A stretch of DNA of 64,000 nt from Gnetum montanum. Taxonomy: Eukaryota > Streptophyta > Gnetopsida > Gnetales > Gnetaceae. The notes under the pieces are model-generated. The model did no database searches. It was not told the origin of the DNA and saw only the letters and a program-made list of their open reading frames with translations. How positions within the stretch are numbered: the stretch's first letter is position 1; the number at the start of each line of letters is the position of its first letter. Positions 35,946 through 47,480 of the stretch are shown here, one piece after another. Where the stretch lies: contig MNCI01038085.1 in NCBI GenBank assembly GCA_015680685.1, positions 572,551 to 636,550 on the forward strand, in the 5' to 3' direction. The position numbers and the translations under genes are program-made.

Positions 35946-36339
35946 AGAATATTAAAACTTTATTTTAGACATTTTTTTAATAAAAGAAAGAACAAGGTCT
36001 TTTTTTGGCATTAAAAAATGCAGTAGCATCACATCCATTTGCACAATTGGTAATGGTGGGAACCGCAACATGATGTGTAGCCAATAATAAAACACCAAAC
36101 CAATAAAACCTTTCAATTCAAATTTTGAGAGGTAGGAAGCTAGGCAAACCCAGGAGCAAGCAAGAAAGAAAAAGTCTTAATCAAACTGGAAGATCGTGCG
36201 ATGGGCTTGAAGCTGGAACAATGGGCTTCTTGAACCGTTAGGCACCACAAAAATAGTGGCTAAGCCCCGTGGCACCAGACTACCACGTGGATTTATTAGG
36301 GCCAAAGCCCAAATCCAATCCCTCTTCAGCGTGCATGCA

Positions 36340-36690
36340 TCACTGCACTAACGACCTTGCAGGATTCATGGATGCTTCCGTTACTAGCTCAGATATCAGC
36401 ACATCAAGGGTAACGGCTTAACTGATTGCAGACCCTACCAATACACCAATTGCACCGGTATCGGTGGCTGCAAACATGGCATGCAACAGGAAGGATGACA
36501 GAATTGCTACTGCAAATTGAGCCACCACATAAATTGGACGATGAAGGATAGGAAATCTACGAGTGACAGCGAAGGCTACGGTAACTGCAGGGTTAAGATA
36601 AGCTCCAGAGACATGACCCACAACATGGATGATGACCATGGCAGCCACTCTCGGTCCCACCCGAAAACCCATACTCTGGTCAGATTCTGT
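36340..36690 (-). pseudogene. NIP-type aquaporin fragment (nodulin-26-like intrinsic protein), internally deleted
   Basis: The minus frame reads IIHVVGHVSGAYLNPAVTVAF, the first NPA motif and loop B of a plant NIP channel, then RRFPILHRPIYVVAQF and a membrane segment. TDTGAIGVLVGS, the usual TDTRAxGELAG part, follows directly. After one in-frame TAA (36420) comes VTLDVLISELVTEASMNPARSL, with the second NPA motif, ending at TGA 36340. Compared with the family, TM4 (about 35 residues between LLHAMF and TDTG) is missing, and TM1 and the C-terminus are not seen. No intron interrupts the piece. Intact NIPs move water, glycerol or metalloids across membranes; this cannot work. It is the only host-derived gene I recognise. 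Confidence 0.8.
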
Positions 36691-36699
36691 ATTTATCTT

Positions 36700-38990
36700 A
36701 TTTGCTACAGGGCTTGTTGCCTAGCTGCCGATTTTGAGTGGTCCCGTGTGGTAGACCGGCCACAAAATCGACTGCATCATGCATTTACGGTGATTGCAAG
36801 TAACCGTCAACCACAACTTTGTGACAGGCGTTCCCAAGCCAGAGCTGCTGCTTCATCGACGGTGGTCATGCCAAGAATGGAGGAATGGTCAAGGGAAAGA
36901 TTCTGGAGAAGACGAACTTCCCAATTTAGGCATTTCCAACACTATTTTCGATGCTTGCATGGCAGTTTCCAGGAATTAATGGCTAGTGTCAGGGCAAATA
37001 CTGCCATGCATGGGCAGTAGATGTGGTATTCTTATTTTTTAAAAAAGATTCTTAACCGAAAGCTACTTTGACAAGAACTAAATGGTTGGAAGGAAGACGT
37101 TGGAAACGTAACTTTATTACTTATATCAATTTAACAGAACTATGGCAAATTCAAAACAAGATTTATTAATGGTATAAATGATGACTTAACGGAAGTGGAA
37201 GCCTTAATCATTATTGTAGTCCAGTTATTTAATTTAATGGACTGGCAGAGATAGAAAAGGATTCAACTATATGTAAAACCTTGTGTTATGTTTTCAATCC
37301 TTTGTCTTGTTTGTGATATAAGTAATTTGCAAAGGTTAAAACCCATAGGGTTTCAAATTGTCATGGGATTAACACTTATGCATGCATCATGGCCCAATGC
37401 CTACCATGGGAAAGTTGACATCAACATTTAGCCCCCAAACTAAGAGTTCCATGTAAGTGCAATGAAAGCAAAAGCAATAGAAATTTTGAAAATGTGTAAG
37501 AAAATGAAAAATATAAGGCATCAAAATGATCACAAAACTATGACAAATTGAAATTTGAAAGTAAACTATAATGATTTAATCATGATTAAAACAATCACAC
37601 AATCAACCGAACACTACACATGGGCCACCCTTAATTAATCAAAATTTTAAGATATAAACTTTATAAATCAAATGTTTTAACTATATATATATAGTAATCT
37701 TATAATTAAGATCTCATTTCCAATCATCTCCCAAGTAAACATAATTAGTATGAGGACTACTTTGAGCACAAGACTTATACCACTTAATGAAGAGGATATA
37801 CTTCTTTGAGATCATGGCTAGCCACAGCTTTTAAATTTTTCCTTAGGATTTTTTTTTTGAATTTTGTTAAAATGGATTAAAAGGGAATGAAGGCTAGAGT
37901 GAGAATTGGTATCGAACTCCACCATTCTTAAGAACTTACTACACTATCAATGAACATGGTCCTCATTATATCTTTTTGAGGAAACTTTGCTCATGGTGCA
38001 CTTCATTTTTAAGGTAGGAATTCCAACACGAGTTTGGCCGATTAGCTACACTACGAAAGAGCATGGTCCTTTTGGAAACTTTGTTCATGGTGTACTTAAA
38101 CCCTTGTGCATGTGCCTTTAATTATAATCTAGATGGCATCATAGCAAATTTCTATGTGGTTAAGGGTTCTCAAGCGGAGAGGAACACACTTCATATTGTT
38201 GCTCATAAGATAGACATGGATCATCACACCTGAGGGCTAGGGCTGATGAAAAGGAAAATGGAATTTTCTAAGGACACTTAGTGATCGTGGCTAACCATTT
38301 TCCAAACTCATATCCTACATTCACATGACCATGATAATGACATAATAAGTTAGCATAAATCCCATCCTCCATAATCCAACATAACTAATAAAACCAAAAT
38401 CTTGAAATAGATTGGGAAGAATTATAAAATTATTATAAAATATCATCTAAAGGAAATTTCATATAATGTAATATGATATAACATGTATAATATATAGAAC
38501 ATTATACTTGCATTATTTTCAAATGGTGTTATGATGACCCAATGTGTAAACTCAAATGATCATAATGATTATTAAAATCATATTGAAAAGCACAAATAGA
38601 TCAAAGCAAAATCAATATGCTAAGAAAAAGCTGATGATAGACTTAACATGCATGAGAAAATGAATGGAATGCAAAGAAAATATGCACATGAAACTATATA
38701 CAAATGAAAAGGAAACATGCAACTAATGATCTACCAAGTGTCCATGAGGGGGATGTGAGTAAGAATGCTCTAAATGAATTGCATTAAGATTTCTACTTAA
38801 TTTGTATCCTTGCAAATTAGCAATTTTTGATTCATTGGTTTGGTTTTAACAAATTAGATATATAAAATTTTGAATGGTTTAGTTTCGGATTTGAGAGGTA
38901 TAGTGTGTGTCTAAGAATTATAATGTGTGTGTCATAACATTAGATTTATATAATAATTCAATCAAAATTTGATTTTCATCCGCATGTAAG
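36700..38990. other. AT-rich non-coding DNA
   Basis: No gene is supported. The part up to about 37020 is less AT-rich and may contain the 5' side of the aquaporin remnant, but I could not match it to an exon. Confidence 0.5.
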
Positions 38991-38999
38991 CATGCTCCT

Positions 39000-39980
39000 A
39001 TTTTAATAGGGTAGTTTTGTCCTTTCTTTTGAATTTGAATTGTTGCTATTTTTAGCTAACATTTGCCAACTACTATTTTTAGATATTTCTTCTATTTTGG
39101 TATGTAAGTCATCAAATAAAGATTCTCTAGTTGCTATTTCAAGAGAGATTTTATTTAAACATATGAAATCCTTTGATATAACTTGTTTAGTAATTTGAGA
39201 AAGTTTAACACATTGATCACTAAATTCAATTTTAGAAAATAAAAATTCACAAATCTGATTATCATCATCAAATACTTGAAAAGAAAAGATATTATCTAAA
39301 ATAGAATAAGACTTAACTTTTTCAATAATGATTTCTGAATCCCAAGCATTATGTTTAAATGAGACATCTAAAGTGGTGGACATTTGAGCCAATGCATCAA
39401 AACATATTTTTTTTTCTCTTGGAACATGTTCAATGGATATGTATTCAAATCCCTTAAAAGGATTCCATTAACTTGATTTATTATTAATTGAGAGTCACTA
39501 TAAATCTTGAGTTTGCTTAAGTAACAATATTAAGCTAAATGATTCCATGTATAAGCACTTCATACTCAACCATTTTTCTAGTCATAGGTTGTGTGAAATT
39601 AATGGATTTAAGGATAGGAGCTTCACCATGAGGTATGAACATTATCCTAGCTCCACATGCTTTCTTTGAAGAGGCACCATCCACTCTTAATATCCAAGTG
39701 TTTAAATTAGTAAAATCTATAAAATTAGCCCTTTGGTCAATGTAACAATGATTGTCATCACAATTTGGCTCATCTTCTAATGTTTTATTAATTAGAATCT
39801 CATTTATATCTTTGTCCTTTCCTAATGATGGGGAATCATCAAAAAGAAATGTTTTTCCATCATGTTGATGATAAGACAAGGCATTTTCATAAATTTCTTT
39901 ACATTCTCTAAAAGCAAAAGGATTTATTTTTAAAATTTCACTCTCATGGTCATTTATAACATGTTTTCCAAGTCCAACTT
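39000..39980 (-). pseudogene. Archaeal-type RNase H fragment of a Tat element
   Basis: The minus frame reads NTWILRVDGASSKKACGARI, then KMVEYEVLIHGI, the first two acidic sites of the second RNase H of Tat pol (compare LHFDGAS and VEYKGLL in element A). After a frameshift, SRFIVT-like and FDALAQMSTTLDV supply the last site region (39400-39370). The part upstream (39880-39980) is the linker. The tail to 39003 continues in frame for about 120 codons without a domain I know. RT and integrase are missing, so the source element was largely deleted. It is a different subfamily from A and B. Confidence 0.65.
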
Positions 39981-40299
39981 CAATAACTCCAATATAAAGA
40001 TTAGTATTTTAGTTTTCCAAAGAGTGATCTTTCCTTTTTGCTCTAAGGGTTGCAAGCTCTTCTTTTAATTGGCGAAGCTCATTCTTAGCATGGTCTACCT
40101 TGGTTTTGTCATGATTAATTTTCCTTTGGTAGAAATTAACTTAGACTATGTTGCAATGATATCACTAGGAATATTAAATAGATTTGTCATAACTTGTCCT
40201 CTTTGCAATAGTCTATGCAATACATCTTCATGTTTTGCAGGAGTCATAGAGATACTAGCTTATATTCAAGCATCTTTGGTTCTAGAAATATCAGCTAGT

Positions 40300-41648
40300 G
40301 ACATAATAGGTACATTAAATTATTTTGTAATTTGATTTATGATCACTTCTATGGCTCCTGTTGCATCATGGTGCTACATGACCATAACTAGGGCTCCTTC
40401 TCTAAATTCAAGCACACTTAGAACAATGCAATGTTCCTGAAAATCAATTATGACCACTGGGCCTCTTCTCCTAATTGCAATGATATCTATCCACTCATAG
40501 GATTTGTTGAGATGATTGTCCTGACTACATCATCAATTACCTTAAATAAATTAGCCTCTTCTCTGCTTTCCCATCTAATAGTTTTTGCAATTTTCTATAG
40601 ATGACTCATTGAAGGTCTATAATATTTTGATAGTGGTGGTCAAACTTGTGGTTGCTGCTATTGTTGTCCTATGGATTGGGTAGTCTCCTAAATTCCTGGT
40701 TGTTCTTCTAATTGGTCCCTTTTGGGAGGCACTAGCTTAAGCATTTTAGCATAGAAATGATTCTATGCCTTTTTCAATGCATCATTTGTATATCCTTTGA
40801 TACCATCTTGTTTACATAACTTCTGAATAATGCAAGGGAATGGAACTATTAACTTCTCTACCTTCTTTTCTTCGAACCTTCTTTGGATTTCTATGAAGTA
40901 GAGGTGAGTAATGTTTGCATGGAATTTTTCCATTAATATTGCACTTCCTCTAACCACATATGTAAAGATTCTATTCATTTTCTTGGTAACAAATAGGTGA
41001 TAAGTGTCAATTTTGAAATAGATCTTTTCTTCTACAATCAATTTGCTATATTATTTATCTTTCTTGCTAGACACCTACTATAACCACAACTTCCTAGCAT
41101 CTATGTTAGATTTGGTTGATATATGTGCCACCTTTCATGTTTGATTAGGATTATTCAATACCTCTGTAATTGTCCTAACTGAGTAAGATACTGAGATTCC
41201 TTCAATTTTGACTATGAAATTAGCTTCTAATTTTGCCAAAATTGGAGTGTTTCTCCTAGATACCATTCTCCATTATTTGTCAAAGTAGGCCACAAAAGAG
41301 ATGACTAAAGTTGGGCCTTAATAGCTTCTAAAGAAAATTCCAAAAATAGACCAAAGTTAAGTTCCATAATTACTGTCGACCTGATGGATTTTTCCTAAAT
41401 AGCCTAAAGGCATTCAAGTGATAGTGTAAGTTATTGTCCCTAGAGAGGTACTAGTGGAACATCTACTTCTACTTGAGAAAATTGCACTGTGGTAAGAGTT
41501 TGTTGATAAATGCTAAAGGATTGTGCTTCCTACTCTCCTTGTTCTACTTGCAAATTTTGCTTCCTCACTTGTCCTCTTCCACAGCCTCATGATCTTTTGC
41601 TTATCAGTTGTGAGAGTTCTCCTTGTGCTCCTCTTTTTGGGGCCATCT
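40300..41648 (-). pseudogene. Transposon-associated ORF, copy Y
   Basis: A start MAPKRGAQGELSQLISK is visible at 41648. GISVSYSVRTITEVL follows near 41195, and a clear open stretch of 92 codons (41041-40763) contains FHANITHLYFIEIQRR and VPFPCIIQKLCKQDGI. The pattern matches copy X and resembles the putative plant transposon-protein domain. Frameshifts separate the parts. The RNase H fragment lies 300-400 bp downstream on the same strand, so both may belong to one dead Tat-related element with an extra ORF, which is an inference. Confidence 0.5.
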
Positions 41649-41654
41649 ATAATC

Positions 41655-43025
41655 AATCAAGGGTTTCGAATTACTAGAATATTCTCATAAATGGATAATA
41701 GTTTAATACCTTACTCATATCCTTAGTGATATGAAGTTCTTAGTTGATTACAATTGTAGAATTAGAAACTTTTTCAATAGAAGCCCGATTAGTACTTTAA
41801 ATGAATGGTATGATTAATTAGAAGCCTTGTTAAAGTTTTTTTGGCCTTAACATGAGTGATTTACTTTAAATATTCTTAATATGTTTCTTCAGACATACCC
41901 CTATAATATCTTCCAATTGTTAAAAATTTTGAAAAAATCAACTTAAATTTTCCTTAGTAGGCATCCCCTCCCCCCCTCCCCAACGCCCCCACCCCCCTCC
42001 CCCATGACTAAGATGATCACTCCAGTATGACATAGATGCAAAAATCAACCAAATTGAGGTAATAATGAGCAAGTTATGGGCATTATAAGCTGGGTGTCAA
42101 AGCTCTTAGCTACAAAGAACAAATGACAACAACTTCCTTCTTATGAAATTTAGAAATTAAAATTTTTTTTCAAACTCCCCTGCACTATATATAGATTTTA
42201 TGCATGCGAAATTGTAAATATGACATCATAGATGCGATATCATAGATGCCTGTGATATCGTCAATACAATGTCACCATAGAAAAATCAAAATTTCTAAAT
42301 GTTTTTCTCAAAAGAAAATTGAGCCCCATAAGGTAGTTGGAAGATATGTGTCATGTTGATTGGATCTTGATATGGAGATGATGCTTTAGCTATGAAAAAT
42401 AAGCATTGAAACACTATACATAAGGAATCTTAGGTGATGAAAGTATGTAAGGTATTGATGGAATGGATGAGAAATATGACATCATTATGCTATTAGAACG
42501 AATAGTGTGAATGATAAAGGAAGTATTTATTGTTATTTATTGGAATTGGAAGGCTCAAGATGATGTGGAATTGCTTGGTAGGTATAAGATACAATAGTTA
42601 TACAAGTGGATCCTCCCCAAGGCAGGATCCAACCCTTAAATGCCCTTGTATAACCATGTCTAAAAGTGTTCTTAGGCACTTAAGGAGTTAAATGTAACAC
42701 ATACCTATTTGGAAAAACATGCTTATTAGTACCACCAAATTGGAAAAATAACTCTATGTTGTACAAACTCATAAGTTATGATTATTCAAATAGTGAGATG
42801 AAATGGTTTTAGAAGGAATTGCAGAAATTAGAACGTGAGGTGTTTTACCATAGGGATAATGAATTCTTGTGTATTATTAGTGGTTAAAGTAATCATTAGT
42901 CTATCCAAGATTCAAACCAAGTCCAGACCACATTCTAGTGACATCACATCATTTCATCTCTTAGAGTTACAATCGTAAGACTATCAATGTTATAAGGAGT
43001 ATTGTCACTTGATGCATTGTCCAAG
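41655..43025. other. Non-coding DNA, possibly LTR remnants
   Basis: No gene is supported. 41950-42005 is a C-rich low-complexity run. At 42180-42260 a TATATATAG word is followed by repeats of GATGCGATATC-like sequence, recalling the U3 of the element 1 LTR, but I could not align the rest. A short inverted repeat is at 42597-42654. Confidence 0.4.
42597..42654. repeat. 58-bp inverted repeat
   Basis: GTTATACAAG at 42597 pairs with CTTGTATAAC ending at 42654, a perfect 10-bp match. Two GGATCC words lie inside. Confidence 0.7.
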
Positions 43026-44178
43026 GAAGGAGTTTATTCCTAACACTTTATTTTTATTTTTACATTTATGAGAAGTTCTATACCTTCACGCATAGGTAAC
43101 TTGTCTTTCTAGTGGGACCCCCAAAAACTTATTTTGTGTCCTTTATTTGTTATTTGTGTTTATCTTTTTAAGGTATCACTTATTTTACTCTTACTCCCAT
43201 TCTTCGTTAGATCTACAAGGATATAACACAACCTTAGCAACATGATAGAACTAACAATAATAATCCAAATAGCATCCACAAGTCCCCTTGATGTCAGACC
43301 CTTTACATTCCCTCTTGGTTCTTTACTTTTCTATCTAGGAATAATGATCATAAGTTTATTTTTAGTTTGATGATGAAAAGAATATCATTACTACCATGGT
43401 GAGAACCTCTTATTAATGGAATGGATGGATGGATGATGTGGGCTCACTATCCAAGTAATCAGTCTCTCATGACTTAGTTTCATAGAGAAATTTTCATCTT
43501 ATTGGACTACATATTGCCTTTATTTAAATGTGTTTTATTAATGATCAAAAATTATTTACAAAGTGTTTAAAACAAAGTATAAAAGAAATGGGAAAAATGG
43601 TAAAAATTCTGAAAGAGTATAAAGAATTGAGAAATTTTAAAGAATGTGAAAATTTAAAGAAATGAGAAAGTATAAAAGAATGAAAAAATGTAAAAGAATG
43701 TGAAAATGAAAAGAATTTGTAAAACAAAGAAAATAGAAAATTCACTTATTAATTCCTAAGTCATGGTAGGGCATCTCCCCCATGACTAAAATCTTGGGAA
43801 AGTGTTTGGAAAATGCTTCCTAGATCTCCTGGATCATACTCTTTGGGTGGTTCTCTTACCATCTTTAAGGTTCTAACTTTTTTATGATTAGCCTATGTGA
43901 TCTTGATGGCAGTTAGGCTTTGATTATCTAAGTTCTTATTTTCCTTTTTCACTAGGATGTGTCTATGGGTTAATATTTTTGTTTCTAAGTCCTTAGTTGG
44001 AATTTTTTTCTTTGGATAGGAATTAGTAAGTGATTCATGTATATCCATGCATATGTTTAACAAATTAAGGTTCTCAGTTAGTGCCCATAGGATGTCTTTT
44101 CATTTTGTGGCTTTTGCTTTTTTTTTTTTTTTTGTACATACATTTGTATTTCACTATTACTATGGATTGTTATGATGT

Positions 44179-44436
44179 CTATGTTGCTACTTTGAATGTT
44201 CTATTCACTATTTCATCCTTATCTCTTTCAGTAGTTATGTATGGAATTCTTTGTGTATGGATGGATCCATTTTTGTCCCTTTTTGAGATATCCATAGATA
44301 AATCTCTCATATTTAACATAGCATCAATGGTGCTAAGCCATGCCCTCCCAATGATGATTGGACATTTCTTATCAGTATCCTTCACATCGATCATCAAGAA
44401 GTTTGTTGGGTAGGACCATGCATTGACAATGGTCAC
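44179..44436 (-). pseudogene. Protease fragment of element 2
   Basis: 85 codons reading WSYPTNFLMIDVKD and CPIIIGRAWLSTIDAMLNMR, aligned to WSYPADFLVIEINN and FPIIMGRAWLNTIDARLGIR of element 1. This is the C-terminal half of the protease; the DSG half should be near 44560 but is broken. Confidence 0.85.
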
Positions 44437-44439
44437 TAC

Positions 44440-45600
44440 ATTGTTAATCTATCCCAAAGGGATGGAAACAAATTGATCTACAAGCTCCAACTTGATGTTG
44501 CATTTCTTGAGTTATGTTAGGTTCCATGTTTGATATGTGTCATAGGAGATTAACTCTAGAACCTGACTCTAGTAGAGCTTTGCATAATAGATTGCTAGCT
44601 ACCCATTTATAAATCAAAGGAAATCCTAGGTCAATTCACTTCAACAAAACTGACACTACCTTGATCTAATTGGTAACAAGTGAAGTGAGCATGGAAATCT
44701 ATATTTTTAGGCTTAAGGATGATGGAAGCTTGTAAAGAGTGAGAATATTTTTTTAAAGAGAAGATGGTCTTGATAAAGCTCCTCTTCTACTAGTTTTCTA
44801 TCGAGTCATCCTAAAGAAATGGTGTTTTTTTATTTGGTCCTTAGCATTCCTGGTGAGATCTTCTATTTGTACATTTACTAACTTTGCAACCTTCTTCTAT
44901 TATGGCTATGATAGCAGTTCACCCTACATTGTGGGTGGTGGCATTGGTGGTAAGAAATTTGGATTAGAATTTGAGAGATTTACTACTTGTGGATAAATAT
45001 GGAATTTTGGATAAGTCCTTTGTGGTGTTAATTGGTAGTGTTCTAGTGGGTGATATTGTGGATTTTGAACAATGGCATTTGCTAGTGGGATAGGACACTA
45101 GAAATAGTATCCATAAGGATTAGGTTATCGATATGGATACTGTTGGTGTAACGATGGCATGACCCATGATTGTGGCTACTGCCACTATTGATGATAGTGC
45201 TCCTATAGCTACATCAAGGCTTCACTAGGATAGTACGTTCATTGAGGTTGTCATATTTATTTACCTTGAGGATAAGATAACCATTTGGGCATTTGATTTT
45301 GAAAAAATTATTGGTTAAGTGCATATGCCCTAGTTTTTGCAAATGTACCATGACTAAACAACATTCCTGAGGATATTTGTATTGGCACATAGTGCAACCT
45401 TCATCATCTATGAAGTTGGTTTCCGAGTACCCAACTACTAAAGCAACTTCACCTTTTTGTCCAAATTCCTTATTCTTCTTTTGTTTTCTACCTTTATTAA
45501 GTGCTTTTTTTTTCTTTTCCCTCCACAATCTTTAGTGCTATTATACATTGTTCATTTATTGAATTTCACATTTTCACTACTTTTGCTGCTAGATCGGCAA
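44440..45600 (-). pseudogene. Gag C-terminal region of element 2
   Basis: Contains, near 45400, CTMCQYKYPQECC, matching the atypical zinc knuckle CEVCYYDHPKGCC of element 1, followed by HLQKLG as element 1 has HLQESG. The Pro/Gln/Tyr-rich part downstream (44940-45220) aligns at DNA level with 4760-5000. Broken by stops and frameshifts. Confidence 0.75.
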
Positions 45601-45627
45601 TAGATTTATGAATTAGTAGCTATGAGA

Positions 45628-47464
45628 TGTGAAAAAATCGATGGCTAGAACACAGAGAGGTCATCATGTGTATAGCCTAACCCTGAGTCCATGGGAGGGC
45701 TGTGTTAGAGGAAATGGAAACAGGATGCCCTAAATGGTTTGGTCGATCAAACAAGGACTTATGTAATGTAATAATAACCATCTGCAAAAGCCCAAGAATA
45801 GTATTGTGAATTAAGAAAAAATACGTGTTAGCAGTGGAAAATGTAGGAAAATATGCTAAAATTTGAAACAAAATGATAAAGGAAATTGAAATGAGAGTTT
45901 AAGTGACAAAATGCACCATCCTAAGATTAGGGGAATGTGACTTTTGATTAATCAATGTGTGAAATTGGTATGCAGTGTTAGATAGGCACAACAACATAGC
46001 ATGGTAGTATGGTCATAGTCTCTGGTATGTTGCAGACATGATGCTGGAAATTGCAAAAGAGGCTAGACCTATTAGGCCTATAGTTGTCACACTATGTGGG
46101 TGCTAGAATGACTAGGTCATGGTACTTAGCCATGTGTCAGGCTTAACTTCTAAAGTGCAGGATTGATGAAGATGCTAAGAATTCTCTAATGCTTGATGCT
46201 TGCGGTGATTCACTAAGCATCAACTAACCCCTAAAATGCTAATTATAGGGGTATTTATAGAGCTAGGGTTGTTGTAAGATGTGGAATAGATGCCACATGG
46301 CCTAGGTCTCAGGTAGCAGAGATGAGAACAAGTCACATTGACATGCTACACTTAAAGTGTTAAGCTCAATGGTGTCACACTCTGCATGATAGGAACGGGA
46401 ACTGAGAATCTACCAAACTATGACCATAGTACCCAAACTACCTATGCCAAAGTCTAAGGGACTACCATCTACCTACAAACAATGCCAAAATAAATGTAAC
46501 TTGGAATCTATGCTCCGAAACTACATCTTCCCCCTCTTCTAAGTTGGGTTAAGTGTAGGGATAATTTTAGGGATCAATAGGGGTGAAAAAATAAAGAAAA
46601 TTGCTAATCTTGGCCACTAGAGGGATTCTAGAGCTGAAATGAAGGTCAATGCTAAGTTCGAAGAGCTTCTAGAGGCATTAAGAGGCATTTTTCAAGTGTC
46701 ACACTATCTACGATGCACAATGTGACAGAACGTAGCATGAACACTTAGAAAATTTTTGCAAATTTTGGCTTATCATGCTATCTACGCTGCACATCATAGT
46801 AGAGTGTAGCACCCATATTTTGATGAATTTTGCCAAATTTTGCAATGTTTCTTCATGGCACACTAACCACATTCTGGAGGTGAAGTAGGACAGGCAGCCT
46901 TAGAAGTCAGAAAATTGCCAAATGCACATTCCATGTCTAGATAGCTTGATAGACTTCTGGTCCAACATGTAGAGAAATTTGAGCCCTAACACTTATGCTA
47001 CGCTATCTACATTGTGCAGTGTATTAGAGCATAACAGGTCCAAAAGATAGAAAATTTGTTGAACTATTTTTTCCATCCTGAGCAACTTTGACAACTCCTA
47101 GCCTGGTTCTTGGGTGGACTCGTAATCAGGACATGTGTCAAGCTGGGCAAGCTAATGAGCTTAGCAAGCTTGACAGTCTAGAATATAGAAAATTTGCCTA
47201 ACTATTTAGTCCATCCTCAGTGCCCCTTGGCTACTTCTAGCTTGACATTTATGGATACTGGCCTTGGAAGTAGGTGCTACACTAGCTGTGATGGGGAGCA
47301 TAGTAGGCATACTTAGAAATATTTTGCAAACATTAGAACTTCCAGTGTGCTACTCTATCTATGTTGCATAGTGTGACACTAGACTTAGAAAAATTTTGCC
47401 CAAGTTTTGACACTTAGAAAAATCTACTGTTGAATTCTAGGAGCCTAAAATTAGTGGTGTTTCA
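45628..47464 (-). repeat. 3' LTR of element B (1837 bp)
   Basis: The left end TGTGA aligns with 63035; the right end GGTGTTTCA is fixed by the polypurine tract. Similarity to 63035-64000 is continuous, for example CATGGGAGGGCTGTG against CATGGGAGGGTTGTG and TATAGGGGTATTTATAGA in both. U3 (46270-47464) has several words such as CTATCTACG.TGCA and TTAGAAAATTTTGC repeated. Confidence 0.9.
46251..46260 (-). promoter_or_regulatory. TATA box, 3' LTR of element B
   Basis: CTATAAATAC on the element strand, followed by CCCTATA. The same word is at 63666-63675 in the 5' LTR, 623 and 631 bp from the respective LTR ends. Confidence 0.65.
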
Positions 47465-47480
47465 CTGGCCCCTCTTTGTT
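47465..47480 (-). promoter_or_regulatory. Polypurine tract of element B
   Basis: AACAAAGAGGGGCCAG on the element strand, abutting the LTR start TGAAACACC and matching element A. Confidence 0.8.

Larger units (their letters stand above)
43026..45627 (-). mobile_element. Deleted Athila-like element (element 2), relative of element 1, interrupted by element B
   Basis: Positions 43400-43780 follow the 3' untranslated region of element 1, and 44050-45627 follow its protease and gag C-terminal region, in the same order and strand. RT, RNase H and integrase (element 1 positions about 900-3700) are missing, an internal deletion. Similarity to element 1 runs up to 45627, where the LTR of element B begins, so the rest should continue beyond the right edge of the window. 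Confidence 0.8.

Noticed and set aside
35692-35955. 87-codon plus-strand frame
   Set aside because: It arises from the 173-bp tandem duplication; the two halves simply repeat.
36517-37020. Open frame of 167 codons on the plus strand
   Set aside because: Its first part is antisense to the aquaporin match and its sequence resembles no family; it is a shadow.
41950-42005. C-rich run that might form an i-motif or G-quadruplex
   Set aside because: The run is simple low complexity in decayed DNA with no supporting context; G-tract spacing is irregular.
42180-42260. TATA word followed by GATATC repeats as a 3' LTR of element 2
   Set aside because: Only the short words resemble the element 1 LTR; the ends TGATGAG/CTCATCA and the rest could not be found, so no LTR is called.
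43545-43745. 66-codon minus-strand Phe/Ser-rich frame
   Set aside because: Produced by AAAGAAT-type repeats equivalent to 560-720 in element 1; no protein character.
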